Positions 9,986-21,773 are shown, counted from the stretch's first letter. The stretch is DNA of 64,000 nucleotides from Gambelia wislizenii (GCA_030847615.1 JAUMIR010000005.1:105801116-105865115), one strand, 5' to 3'. Notes: generated by a model from the letters alone, not told the origin. Translations and numbers: made by a program.

Positions 9986-12122
9986 GGTGAGAGGCAAGGG
10001 TGTACGTTCTGCAGCTCCAGGTAAGAGAAAAGGGCTTTCTGCAACTCTCCAGCTCACCTAGCAGACCAGCAGCTTGCTGTGATTTGCAAGTATTTGTTGC
10101 TATAACATGCAAAGACTCTCCAGGAGTTGGTGCATTTACTTAGCTTTTTCCTTCTCTCCCAGTCACTTTGTCACCAGGGCTCACCCTCCGCTCCACTCTG
10201 CATCCATTTTCTAGCTAAATGCAAGTAGGCTAGATTAAATGGTTCTTATCCCACCTCCCTCAGTAAATGAGAAGGAATAATCTCCTCATTTCACCTTAAT
10301 CCACAAACAGCCACTTTAGCTAAATCTTAATTTTGAAACAAGAAAGTATGAGCTCTTTCTTGTTCTCTATTGGTGTGTGTGTGGACTTTATCACACAAGC
10401 ATGTAAAAACACTGTAATTCTGCAATTGGGATAGCGAAAGTGTGGCGGCAGTATTACATTAATTAACGCACTTTGCTGCAATCATGCAATACTACCGTTA
10501 ACAGAACATTGCACAACCACCTACTAGTGCTTTATGAACAGGATTGAAGCTTGTGCTATTGTAACACTTGTTTGGCCTGCACATGCACCTTGAAAAAAAA
10601 AATTCTCCTGCAATTTCACAAGAACGCAGTTTTGGCTATTATTGCAAGAAGAGACCACTTCAATTAAACAAACAAACAAAAAAATGTACTGAGAAAAGGC
10701 GACAGTTCATTAAAAGGGCATAATGGAGGTCCTCTTCACACTCTCCACTGGAAGTTTAATTATGTGTTCTCATTGGGAATGAGGAGAGGAAAAGAGGGAG
10801 GAATGCCTACTCACACTGCAATATCAGAAGTACAGTGGGAATGAATTATCGCATGCTTGTCAATATGGGAAGCCATTACCACTACTATCCCAGCATAATT
10901 CCACAATTTCAGCTTCATGTGACAAAGTCCTGTGTGTGTGTTTGAATGACAAGCTGTGAGCATCTGTGGTTGGTACTTAATGCATAATCTCACCAGGGGC
11001 TGTCCCTTATGTCTCAAGGTTTTGTCCCTGAAACCTCAGGATGTAGACAAATCTTGAACTGGCAGCCCTATTCTGCACATATTTTGTAACAATCAAGGTT
11101 TGGCAAGAAATATTTCTATTGAAAATAAAAGAACCAAAACAGCAGTTTTGTATTTCAGGAGTGGGTGGGTGGAGCTTGGATGCCTCCAAATCCTGCTTAA
11201 GAAAATAATTTTCCAGAAAGGTTTGTAGGTCATTTAGAATGCACCTAGGAATTTTAGCTGGGAGCTGAAGACAACTACAGGAACAGTTCTGTCTTCATCC
11301 CTGCTTAGCCTGTTCTGTTTGGAGTGTCATGCTTTCAGATCACAATGCAGCTAAATTGCCAGCTAGTCTAGCTTCTGCATGAAAGCCTCAGTTCAGGCAG
11401 GGGAAGGGGAGGGGAGAGAGAAAGCAGCAACACATTTGGGTCTTTTGAAGACATTCTTCAAAATGTGTAAGACATTTGGATATCATAGAAGATGTGAATG
11501 GCATTCCCAGGCAGGCAGATGAAAGAGGGAAGAATTCATTTCCTGCTTTATCACACCTGCATTGCATTTTATAATAGATTTGCTCTCTGTACTGAAGATT
11601 ATTCAGCTCCCTCTCACATTTTGTGCTAGACGTAGTGGATGTTCTTTCCAAATTATTTCATGTAAAAAAGAAAGAAAGAAATACTTTTGTAATTAATAAA
11701 AGAGGCAATATGCATATTACAAACATTGGGAATGAGCCTGCCAGCATTGAACAAATTTACATTCTATCTGTTTAAATGGGAGAAGAGTATGTTACTTGTT
11801 TTTCTTGTATCTGATTTGTGGGACCTGTTTAGCTGCAGCTGAAGTTAATCGGAGTGAAGTGCTTAACTTTAACTGGACTGTACTCAAGAAAATTGATTTA
11901 TTGATGCAAATCAGAAAATGACTGAATTTACTTGTTTCTTGTGAAACTAAATTCTGAATATAGATCCTTATAACTTAAAACTAGCTTGCAGTGTGTTTTA
12001 CTTGGGTCTTCAGATGTAGCTCGACTTCTTCCTTCAGAAGCCCCAGTCAACATATCCAATTATCAGCATTTTGGGATATGTAGTCCAACAACACCAGAGG
12101 ACCAAAGGTTAGGAACGCAGAG
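9986..12122. other. No gene seen
   Basis: Mixed unique-looking sequence. No splice-bounded exon with convincing coding content, and no repeat end that I can name. Short runs such as (CAAA)n at 10668-10680 and an AAAG run at 11667-11681 are present. Confidence 0.4.
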
Positions 12123-12335
12123 TAAGGCCAAATTCACACTACACAAATAATCCAGTTTGAAATTGTGTTATTTGCTGTGGCTCTTTCCTATTGATTTCTG
12201 AGATTTGTACGAGTTTCATAAGGGCTTTAGCTTTCTCTGCTGAAGAGTGCTGGTGGCTCACTAAATTAGAAATCCCAGGATTCCACAGGAAGGAGCCATA
12301 GCAAATAATCCAGTTTGAAATTGGATTATGCCTAT
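12123..12335. mobile_element. Degraded palindromic MITE
   Basis: The motif 'aaataatccagtttgaaatt' occurs at about 12145 and 12302, with 'aatcccaggattccacagga' between, as in the palindromic MITEs at 27491 and 42330. The copy is old, and part of it looks rearranged. Confidence 0.45.
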
Positions 12336-13207
12336 GCAAATAGTGTTTTTGTTTAGCTAAACTGGTAGCTTTGATGAATAAATGCCACACCATTAGAACC
12401 ATGCTATTAAGTGATGATGTTAATTAAGAGGGTAGCTTAATCTGAGGATGTCTGAGGGTTCAAGTTTGGATTTTTCAGGATGTGGACAATTCATAGTTTC
12501 ATCAGAACCAGATTTAAGTTCTTACAAAGTCACATCCAGAAAGTCTGATAAGAAAGGTTAATAAGATACCAAGTAATACTACAGATTGAAGGTGAAGCTA
12601 TGAGGAAGACTCTAGTGATGGAAAGAGCTGTCAGTTCAAGCAGCAGTTCAGTCAGGGAAACCTGACAGAAGTAGGTCCATTTGAAAGATGCAGATCTGGA
12701 GAAGGCTTGGTTGTCAGGAGCAACAAGGCAACAAACAAACCAAAACAGAACACAAAAACATTTTTATGAAAGAGGTTCACCAAGCCCTTAGTGTGATGAA
12801 GAAGATTGATCAGAACCACCATTCAATACATTACCAGAGCAGGCCCTAATACGACAGAGTGATGCAACTGACTTCTCAGTCTTTTACTCATGGATACCAA
12901 CAAAGGATTTACAGACTTTTGGGAACATGTTGAACATTTTACTGAATCAGTTTAGGCATTTTGACAACTTTGTTTTTCTGTTGGTTTTGTTTGTTTCACT
13001 GCCTAAACTAACCTCCTGCCCTCAGATGTGGTGTTACTGGGGCATTATCCAGTTGAAATCTAATTCAGTTGCCAGTCCAGTTGGCTTCTGGATGTAGAAG
13101 GTGGGGGGGGGGCAGAGAGGGGGCAGCTTCTGTCTCTGTAAGGCAGCAAAATACTTTGAGCCAGCCTTGTACTATGGATATCTAGTATTGTGACTTTAAA
13201 AGCACTC
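12336..13207. other. No gene seen
   Basis: Unique-looking sequence with a G run near 13103-13111. Nothing supports a gene or known element. Confidence 0.4.
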
Positions 13208-13210
13208 AGA

Positions 13211-13831
13211 GGAGATTTTCACACGGGGCCAAAATTCCCCATTACTGCCCCCCACCTCCTCTCCCATTCCTGCCACGGAATAACGTAAATCTTTCACACA
13301 CTTACCTTAATTCTGTGGCAGGAATGGGCTCCCCATCCCTTCGCTGGCTGGCTGTAAATGCAGCCGTCGTAAGGCTGCTTTTACGATCGGCTGTCTGAAA
13401 CGTTATCACATTGTCGTGTAATAATGGCCGGGTGGTAAATTTAAAAAATAAAACTCCCCCAAACATAAAATCAGTTCACCAAGCACAAAAACACACTTTA
13501 AATCACACAATCAAAACAGGGAGGGTAAAATAAAGGGTGCCACTTACCTGGATGTCCAGATCGTACCAGGAAGTGCTCGGAATGGACCTCCCCTCCGCAG
13601 CTGTCATTTTGAAACAGGAATGGGGCTCCTGTTCGCACACCCGTGATTGCGCGATAGCGACGGAACGGGAGGTCTATTCATGATGAAAACTCGTGATTAC
13701 ATTGTTCTGGAACAGTCACGGGAGCAGCATGGATGCAGGACAGAATGGGGTCAACATCGTCCGAAAGGGAAAACCTTTCCCGCCCCTGTTCTGTTCCTGC
13801 CACGGGATATATAGCCTATGTGAAAATCTCC
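13211..13831. mobile_element. PIF/Harbinger-like MITE
   Basis: The ends are GGAGATTTTCACAC...GTGAAAATCTCC: a terminal inverted repeat of about 13 bases, flanked by AGA on both sides (13208-13210 and 13832-13834). It shares an internal 'acttacctggatgtc' motif with the MITE at 27711. No transposase frame is present, so it is non-autonomous. A 3-bp duplication and these ends fit Harbinger-like elements, although their usual target is TWA. Confidence 0.75.
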
Positions 13832-14112
13832 AGAGTGGCTTACAGATAGATTAAATTTGAATGATGCAGGGATGTGCAGAGGCCTCTCTCCTGTAATGAC
13901 TTTCCTGTTCATCTTATTGGAGACAATCTTCTGTAACCTGTATCAAGTTCCTTCATGGAAACCAACAGGATCCTAATTTTCTCCAGCAGAGGTCTCTAAG
14001 TGCATCAAAGAACACATGGCATGCCTGATGAGTCTTGGCTGTGATCTGGATGGTGCTTAGAGGATCTCAGCTGATCCATATAGAAGTATGGGATGGATAT
14101 TAACAGAATTTT

Positions 14113-14340
14113 GAACTACCCTAATGGTACCAGATCCTGTCTGATCTTGGAAACTAAGCAGGGTCAGTCCTGGTTAGTACTTGGATGGGAGACCACCAAT
14201 GAATACCAGGTGCTGTAGGCTATAATTCAGAGGAAGGAACTTGCAAAACCACCTCTGAGTATTCCTTGCCTAAGAAAATCCTATGAAATTCATGATGTTG
14301 CCATAAGTCGACAGGTGACTTGAGGGCACATACACACAAT
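14113..14340 (+). mobile_element. 5S rRNA-derived SINE
   Basis: Bases from about 14128 to 14222 closely follow vertebrate 5S rRNA, including the internal promoter region: 'gatcttggaaactaagcag' (A box) and 'tggttagtacttggatggga' (intermediate element and C box). A body and tail ('aagaaaatcctatgaaattc', 'ccataagtcgacaggtgact', CA-rich end) follow. The tail resembles that of the tRNA-headed SINE at 40498. It is a retroposon, not a functional 5S gene: the 5' end of 5S is degraded and no terminator context is seen. Confidence 0.85.
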
Positions 14341-15236
14341 TGTATATTACAAAGTTATTTGTAATGAGTCAGTTCTAAGCTGAGGTTATATTACCCTCAC
14401 AACCTATGATTCCTTTTCCCCAGCAACAAGGGCAACATAACTATTTTGAGGTGAAATGGTAACTTTTCAGTTATTTTCATAGTTATGGAAGTATCCTCGA
14501 AATGATGCCTTGTGTTGTGCTTTGGGTGATGCTGAGTGCTTTGTTGTGAGTGTTGAGGTAACAACAAGATTGACAGGAGGACAGTTTGTTTCATGCCACA
14601 GACCCATGACTAGTAGAATTTGCATTTTGTATTTCTAGTTACTTTTGAGAAGGTATTTTTTTTAAAGCTTGCAACCACGACAGCAACTAACTGTTGTCAG
14701 GGGCTTGGAACTATAACCACAACAGATTTCTTCTTGAAAAGCAAATTTCCAAGCTCAGAACATGAAACCCTACAGATCCAAGAAAAATTCCTCAACTTAC
14801 TTTATTCTGTGCTAATTTATTGTGTGGGTTTTGAGCACAGCATCTTGCAAAGCTATCCCTAAAAACAATGACACTCTAGACAGACAGATCTGGTTTGAGG
14901 CTTCATTTCACCTGACAAAATCAATTGTTCAGCTACTGAGCAAGCTGTCAGTCAGCCGAGATGTTTCACAGCTATGTTGAATTGTTTGGTAGTATCAGCC
15001 TGTCAAATGGCACCACATGCCACAACTGCATATGCAGGAAAAAATAACAGACATCTGCAGTCTCTGGCCTGCAGAAAGAATCTCAAAATGAAGTCCAACA
15101 TGGCTGTTTATTCTGTTTTTTCCAGGTACAGAGATACAAAAATATAATGAATTCAGCCCTAAATAGTGGACAAACTAGTGATTAACTGTGCACATCTCTA
15201 GGGTTTTTACTCTACATTAAGTTTTTAGAGGACAGT
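14341..15236. other. No gene seen
   Basis: No recognised repeat or exon. Short frames here lack coding features. Confidence 0.4.
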
Positions 15237-15655
15237 ATTTATTATTATTTTTATTAAAACTGATATCAAAAGGTCTCAGAGTGGCAAACAATAAAATCAG
15301 TTTAAATGTTTTGAAAGAATTTAAAATTGTAAACAATAAAATGTATGTTAAATGGTCTAAGTTAAAACCATTTAAAAACATGTACGTGGACCAATTGGTT
15401 AAAATAATGAGACCCCCAAAGGTTTGAACAAAAAGGCAGGCTTTAAACTGGCACTGATATGAAGCCAATGATGCCACCAACTGGGCCTCAAAGGGGAGGA
15501 CATTCTACAACCATGTCCCCCACAGTATATTGACCCCACTGATGGTAGGTCAGGGAAGAGAGCCTTCCATCAGACCTAAATCCCCAAACCTATAGGAAAA
15601 AATACTCTGTCAAGTATATCTCAAGTAATTTAGGGCTTTAAATGTTACCACTAGC
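15237..15655 (-). mobile_element. LINE family X copy 2, 3' part
   Basis: This is the 3' UTR side of a minus-strand CR1/L2-group LINE. It has an AT-rich tail at 15237-15260, then the same segment as in copy 1 ('gggcctcaaaggggaggaca', 'agagagccttcca', 'tttagggcttta'). It breaks off at 15655 where an L1-like element is inserted and resumes at 18589. The 16 bases aaatgttaccactagc at its edge (15640-15655) recur at 18589-18604. Confidence 0.75.
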
Positions 15656-15956
15656 GGGGGGTGGGTGGGGAGTGAGTAGCGACCGACAATGTCAGGCAAT
15701 GGTAGTTGTTGCACTTGCCCCAATCTTTACAGTTTTTCGCTAAAATCGGAGTATTCTGTCAACAGAATGCCCTGCTGAGCTTTGCTACTTCTGTCAATGC
15801 AACCAAACGTCCGGTGGAGCACACCATTGCCGCTTATTATCCAGTGGCTAAAGAAAGGAGGCCACTTTTAATAGGTGATCCTGACAATCCTGAGGACAAT
15901 ATGGTGCCGAGACCTAGTAGAGCGGGAAGGGGGGATGACCTGATTCTCACCCTGCA

Positions 15957-16819
15957 GTGGATCAGGACCTCTTGCTACAATTGAAGAAGCAACATGAATA
16001 TTTTGTCGTGGACCTACACAGGGAGCTGACACTGGCATTGGAACCTGTGAATGCTAAGTTGTCAACTCTGACAGATAAGGTCGCAGCCATAGAAGACACC
16101 ATTGCTAAGGCCTTGCGGACAACCTCGGCCCACGACCTGCGTATCCGTTGCCTCGAGGAGTCCAATGACTATTTACTGTACAAGGCCGATGACCTTGAAA
16201 ATTAGAGCAGGCGTCTTAACATCTGCCTTCATGGGATATCTGAAGAAGCTGAGTGGTCTGATATTAGAAGCTTTATACTCACCTGGATTAACAGCCTATG
16301 TCCTGATCTAGACTTTCACAACACAGACATTAAGAGAGTTCACAAGTTGCTCATCTCCCTTCAAATGGCTTGTCAACTCCCTAGGGACATCCTTTTATGC
16401 TTTTCCTCTTTCCCCAAGAAGACACAAACTATAACTAAATTGAATGCCCTCACCTCTCTAGCCTTTGATGGGCCCCCATCTCCATTTACCAAGATGTCTC
16501 AGCAGAGGCATTACAAAGACGTAAAGCCTTAAAACCTCTTACCTCCCTCCTGGTGGAGGCAGGGATTAGGTACCAATGGGGGTTTCCCTTCAGGATCATT
16601 GTAGAAAATGGCAATTCCACCATGTCTATGACCTCAAAATCGCAGCTCCTTCAGATTCTTGTTGCTCTTGACATTCAGGTGCCCAAGACCCTAGAGGAGG
16701 AGATTAGGAGGAAGCCTTCAACCTCCCCTTCAATGAACATCCATGCTTCATCCAACTGGAAGATTGTCCAAAGGAAGAGGGATGAGCACTCCATTCGACT
16801 AGATCAGAAAGCTCCTTGA
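15957..16819 (+). pseudogene. L1-like ORF1 remnant
   Basis: The frame from 15957 gives a coiled-coil-like region (LAL.PVNAKLSTLTDKVAAIED), a TAG at 16203-16205, then SRRLNICLHGISEEAEWSDI, the L1 ORF1p RRM entry. A frameshift near 16475 follows. The C-terminal domain reads SAEALQRRKALKPLTSLL and RYQWGFPFRIIVENG, as in vertebrate L1 ORF1p RNA-binding domains. It is probably a nucleic-acid chaperone in its intact form and is broken here by one stop and one frameshift. Confidence 0.8.
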
Positions 16820-17552
16820 TGGTCATTTCCACGGGAACTTGCCTTGGTGTGCTTTGATCCCCTTGTTTGGGCTGGTGGTCATATTGTCCCCTTGTTGCTG
16901 TTTTATGTAAAACGACAAGAATGCTGCCATAGTTCACTTCTCAAGTTTCCTCACTTATGTGACGTCTACTTACTCCACTTGATACATTTCTAACATCTGT
17001 GCCTGCCGTTGACAGTGTTCCTACCTGTCTGCATTGCGCCTGTGCTCGGTGATGTGCACTCTTTCTTCTCTTCACCCAATTGACTTACATCTTACTAGCT
17101 CAGGTCTTATCCCTGCATACACTGGACCCATCAGATACCATCCCCTGATCACTGCACACCGACTCAAGCTACCACAATTATCAGCATGAATACTCCAATT
17201 TATAGTACACTTCTGAAGCATTCACATGGAGATCAACTATGATCTCAGACTTTACGACACCCTCCACACCCATAAGGACACACCAAAGGAGATCGGACTG
17301 ATACAAAGGTCTGATTGGGAAGTGGTCATCCAGATTGCCTCCCTACTTCCGGTTGAATTGTTACTGTTTCTATTTATTATTGGATTTTTTTTGTTCTTAA
17401 TGTTGTTTAATGTGAAGGAACACATTAAAGATGGGTCTATTGAATATCTATACTTTAGAGTTATGGCTGATCAGCTGTAGCTTTTTCTGGCACAGCTGTC
17501 AAATGGGTTAATTGGCCTCAAGGGGCTACAATATCACCACCTCTCCCCGGTA

Positions 17553-18300
17553 TGCCATGGGTGGCATTCAAATAATTTCATTTAATGTTAAAGTACTGGG
17601 CTCCCACTTTAAACATAAAAAAATATTGAAAGAAATTTGCTCCCATAAACCTAACTTGCTTTTCCTCCAGGAGACTCATAACAGAACTGATAACCCTGTA
17701 CTCCCCACTTCCTGGTTTGGTGACCAATTTGTTGCTGGAGGATCAGGCAAATCCCATGAGGTAGCACTTATCTTGGACAAGGGAACCCCACTGCAACTCC
17801 ACAATATAAAAAAAAAGATGCTAAGGGTAGATATATTAGGATCCAAGGCTTATCACACAACCACCCCATCACCCTGGCCACCTGTTATGCTCCTAACACC
17901 AATCAAACTACCTTTTTGGAAACCTTCTTCCACACACTTGCTGACTTCGCCAAACCCACCATCATTGTAGGAGGGGATTCTAATGTGGTTCTGGATCCTG
18001 CTCTTGACAGATCCTATTGCAGTCGTCATAGTTCTTTTTTGCTCATCATTTCCCGTATTGTTATCGCCAAAAGTTGGAAAACTGGAACACCCACTTTAAC
18101 TGCTTGGTGGGACAAGTTCTGGGAAATATGGCTTATGTAAAAGCTTTTGGACAGGATCAGAGGGTCGGCTGGTCAAGATGATTCCGCTTTTTTTTTTTTT
18201 TTTACTGAGAAATGGTTCCCCCTGATCATGTACCTCTCAGCTACCAATAGCGTTATACTCCCTCCACTGCATCACGGTAAATTGTGGAATGACCTCTTTA
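17553..18300 (+). pseudogene. L1-like ORF2 remnant lacking the RT
   Basis: The APE endonuclease start is clear: GIQIISFNVKVLGSHFKHKK, then LLFLQETHNRTD. A frameshift near 17910 leads to IIVGGDSNVVLDPALDRS. At about 18035 the sequence jumps to the ORF2 C-terminus (IISRIVIAKSWKTGTPTLTAWW, then TEKWFPLIMYLS), so the RT and most of the protein are deleted. A run of about 18 T at 18189-18206 lies inside the C-terminal part. Confidence 0.78.
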
Positions 18301-18588
18301 CCAACCCCCCTCCTTTAGACCCTTAAAACGGTATTGACCTGCTGTAGTGGATATCTTCCCTCTTTTTGACTGAACAGGACTCCTGCTAAATCCCTTCTTT
18401 TATTTTTATATATATTCTAATGCTTTTTATTTCTTCTCTTATTTTAATTTTTGTTGTGTTGTACTGACTATTACGGTACCTGTACCCTGTTTATACACTA
18501 GATCTTTACCTCTGTTGTACTGTTCCTGTAACAAAATGACAACTTTACAACTTTGTTCTTTGATGTTAATAAAACACCTTATTAAAAA

Positions 18589-19380
18589 AAATGTTACCAC
18601 TAGCACCTTGAATTCAGACCAGAAATATCTTAGCAGCCTGTGCCATTTCTTTAAGGTGAGTTTCTGTGTCATGTTCCAGTTAGAGATCTGGCTTCTGCAT
18701 TTTGCACTAGCTGTTTCTTCCAAGTGCAAACTTATAAGTACAGCATATTGCAGAAGTTTAATTGGGAAGTTACTCTTGCATGAAATATTGTGTTCAGGAA
18801 GCACTATAGGTGGTGGGTTGGTTGAAGCTGGCATTCAATTCATGGAGCCCAACTGGGCCTTCAGTGAAAGAGCTGGATCTAGGACTGCTCCTTAGGGGTA
18901 GTGCAGCCACAACCAGAGCAAGTTGTTTACGCAAAATCCAGGCATGAGAGCTATCATTCCATAGACCCTCCATCTTATTGGCTCTCATCCAACCCATTAC
19001 AGCATCCAGTCACTTGTCCTACATTTGCATGCCCCCAGGTGATTCTCATGACAAGAAGTAGAGCTGAGTGTCATCTGCATAGTGACAATACTCACTTCCT
19101 AAACTGTTAATGACTTCCTTATAGATACTGAACAGCATGGGAAACAAGAAGGAACCCTGTAGCAGATTAATGGCCATGGGACTGAATAGGAATCCCCTCT
19201 GGAACTCTCTGTGTAGATAGGAACAGAACTACCTTAAGACTATGTCCCTTACTCCCATCTGACAGAGCTGGTCCAGTAGGTTATCATATCAAAAGTTGCT
19301 GAGATCCAGACAGTAACAACTGGGCAGCACTCCATTGCTGAAATCCTGTATGGTCCAGAGTAACATAGTAGTTCCACATG
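18589..19380 (-). mobile_element. LINE family X copy 2, RT part
   Basis: Continuation of the LINE split by the L1. On the minus strand the RT motif YADDTQL can be read at about 19055-19075, and a degraded DLSAAFDT-like block at about 19285-19305. The plus-strand text 'gaacagcatgggaaacaaga' and 'ggaaccctgtagcag' corresponds to the RT palm of CR1/L2-group LINEs. Many stops and frameshifts; inactive. Confidence 0.75.
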
Positions 19381-19389
19381 CAGAACTAA

Positions 19390-19625
19390 AATAATAATTT
19401 AATAATAATATTTAATTCTTATCCTCCTCTCCCTATGGATCGAGGTGGGGAGCAACAGATTAAAATACAACAGATTGGACATGTAACAACATTTTAGAAA
19501 ACATAATATCAGATAAAAGAACATATAAATTTAATACATATTAGAAACAACCAAATCATACTTTAAAATTCATAAATTAAAAATAATCTGGATAGGCCTG
19601 CTGGAAGAGACTGTACCAACCCCCA
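19390..19625 (-). mobile_element. L2-type LINE 3' end
   Basis: This is the reverse complement of the type at 7621-8024: TAA-rich tail, 'ccctatggatcgaggtgggg' and a decayed coding end near 19585-19620 ('ataggcctgctggaagaga'). Confidence 0.7.
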
Positions 19626-19686
19626 GATCTACCACAGAGTCACTGCAACACTCTTTCCCATGGTCATTCTGCGTCTGGTGGAGAGT

Positions 19687-19852
19687 TGGGAGGAATTGGA
19701 GAAGTGTCTTGCTATGTCCCTGTAGCCAGATATAAAATAATTACATCACCCACTGAGGTCCACTGGAGTCCTCTGAAGGTCCCAGCAGATGATGTAATCA
19801 TTTCATGTCTGGCTATAGGCATGTAGCCAGACACTTCTCCAATCCCCTCCTT
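19687..19852. repeat. Foldback element (inverted repeat)
   Basis: Arms of about 62 bases (19687-19751 and 19787-19852) are mostly complementary, sharing 'ggagaagtgtct', 'tagccaga' and 'attacatca', with a spacer of about 36 bases. Probably a small MITE of unknown class. Confidence 0.65.
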
Positions 19853-20744
19853 GCTCTCTACCTGGCACAAATGGCCATGGGGTGGGGTGGGGGAGGCTGC
19901 AGTGGCTCCACAGTAAGAATAGTGAGCAGATTTGATCATTGTGGTGGGAAGAAGGAAATGTCAACCACTGCATTGACCCAAAAGAGACATATGAAGATGT
20001 AAAATGGACTTAAGCCTGCATATGACACTAACAGAATGGCGACCCATGTTTTGTTTCATCCAGATAGTTTGGTGGTCAGAGCGACTAAAGCTACTTCCGT
20101 ACCACATCCTGGCCTGAAACCAGATTTAATAGGTCCAGCACTAGCAGAAGTAGTGGGAAAGATTTACGTGCTGTTTCTGCTTCTTGAAGGTAATGCATTA
20201 TCCAAATTAAATCAATGCCCCACTAATCAATAGAGTGGGGCATGCTAGCTCTAGGTCTGAAAAAGAAATTAATTTAAAGTACCCTTAACTCAGCAGCTCC
20301 CATGAGAAGGAATACTGACAGAACAGACTAAAAACTCCCATTAAATGAAACTTGGATATTGGAGACGCAATTGAATTGCAACTGGTACCTCATTAGGTAG
20401 AGTGAGGTGGTCACCCCAGGCAGTAGGTGCTGGGAGGCAGGAGCAAGGTGTTAGTGAGGAGAGCGCTGTGACAAGCCAGTGCTGCTCAGCCTTCTGCTGT
20501 CTAATGCCCCCCCCTCACTCTATCAAAACAAAACAAAACAAAAGTATCTAAAATCACTGCAAGCATACCAAATGGTCCCAGATAAAATGGATAGACCATG
20601 GTAGGTAGTGTTGGTAGGAGATGATGTGTCACATTTGAAGGATGGAGGTTGAGGAAGAGTGAATTAATAGCAATTGTTGTGAAAACCCTGTGTCCTACCT
20701 AACCCACTTCTGTGTCTCACAGAAGTAGTACATGCCCCCTAACT
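19853..20744. other. No gene seen
   Basis: No recognised element apart from an (AAAAC)n run at 20526-20541. No supported exon. Confidence 0.4.
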
Positions 20745-21057
20745 TCTCTCTGACTTTTCTTCGCAAACAAAGATTCAGGAAGGACTCATCCCACACTTTC
20801 TGCAAGTGCACTGATGACTGAAAAGGCCAATCCTAGATAAACAAGTCTGGTTGCAGAAAGCACAGCAGAAGGTCTCCTTGGGTGATGTTTCCGGGTTGTG
20901 ATTCTTTCTGCGTTGTCATTTCTCTTCAAGACTTGTTTGGCGTGAGTTCTCAAATAAGGCTGCAGCATTGTGGATAATGCGTCTCCATGCCTCCCGATGT
21001 GAGGCCAGGGCGGACCATTGTTGGTGATCAATTTGGCCGAGCCTGAGATGTTGTTTC
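20745..21057 (-). mobile_element. LINE family W, copy 2, 3' part
   Basis: It matches the 3' end of W1 (3456-3770), with the hairpin region at 20762-20775 and the AGAG end. The zinc-finger end of the RT is readable but decayed. The copy is split at GTTTC (21053-21057) by Copia-2 and resumes at 26643. Confidence 0.85.
21053..21057. repeat. Copia-2 target-site duplication, left
   Basis: GTTTC here and GTTTC at 26643-26647 flank the element. LINE W1 has a single GTTTC at the same place ('gatgttgtttcagggagtcc'), confirming the duplication. Confidence 0.95.
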
Positions 21058-21742
21058 TGTCAGGGATGATGGGAGTTGTAGCTCTTCACCTCTGGCTCAA
21101 ACTCACCACCTTGTTATGCAGCAGAGCTGACCAGCTTAGATCAGTGGTTAATGCTTTCCTCCAAAGCAGCAGAGTTTCAGAGAATAGGCTGAAGATCCTG
21201 ACAAACTCTCCAAGCCTTCTCACTCTTCTCCAGGTGTCTCCAAAATGTCTCCAGGATTCACTCAGGCAACTCAGTAGTTTTATATAAAACCTACTTTATT
21301 CTTCTATATAAATATACTATATGCTATAAGGTCAACAAATCACAATCTCTACACACTACTTTACAATATCTCCAAACCACTGCACCTCTACTCAACCCCA
21401 AAAATACATTGGCAAACATTGCAATTTTATAGCCATTGTTTATCACCACCCACTAGTTAGTTTCCACCCAGTGGGTGTGTACTTCCATTCTGATTGGTCC
21501 ATGTAGTTCCACCCATGCTTAAGACCAACCCATGTATTTCAACATTTCACCTTGTACACTTAATGATTCTCAGGTGTTTCCAATCTGCATTCAGTACCTC
21601 TGTCCTTGGCTCTCAGGCCTTCTAGATTACATTAGCAGTTTCACCTGTGTAGCCCCATAATTGCTCTTGCTTAGTCATTGTGACTTTCACATACATATTT
21701 TATTTCTTTCACTGTATGTCCCATGTTGCATTTTCCTTAACA
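21058..21742 (-). repeat. Copia-2 3' LTR (685 bp)
   Basis: On the element's strand it runs TGTTAAGG...CCCTGACA. It appears identical to the LTR at 25958-26642 along the full length read. A TATA-like 'atttatatag' (complement of 21305-21314) is followed on the minus strand by AATAAA (complement of 21295-21300), the usual compact promoter and poly(A) arrangement of an LTR. Confidence 0.95.
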
Positions 21743-21751
21743 ATCCCCTCC
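21743..21751 (-). promoter_or_regulatory. Copia-2 polypurine tract
   Basis: On the minus strand GGAGGGGAT directly precedes TGTTAAGG, the LTR start. Copia-1 has GGAGGGGAG in the same position. Confidence 0.8.
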
Positions 21752-21773
21752 GAAATAAAATATTGTATGTGTC

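Larger units (their letters stand above)
15656..18588 (+). mobile_element. L1/Tx1-like LINE, internally deleted, inserted in LINE X2
   Basis: The element has a G-rich 5' end, ORF1, the start of ORF2 (endonuclease), then directly the ORF2 C-terminus, a 3' UTR, AATAAA (18569-18574) and a short poly(A) at 18584-18590. It is flanked by a 16-bp target duplication (15640-15655 and 18589-18604). The reverse transcriptase core is absent, so the 2.9-kb insertion is well short of a full L1. It was mobilised or later deleted, and is inactive. Confidence 0.88.

Noticed and set aside
14113..14225. Functional 5S rRNA gene
   Set aside because: The 5' part of 5S is degraded, several changes occur, and a SINE body and tail follow; the second copy at 34562 has the same structure.
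21058..21100. LTR start 'gatgatgggagttgtagctc' as evidence that the LTR derives from a hAT-like MITE with 'gggagttgtagt' motif
   Set aside because: The likeness covers only about 15 bases. The LTR boundaries, target duplication and internal element are fully explained as Copia.
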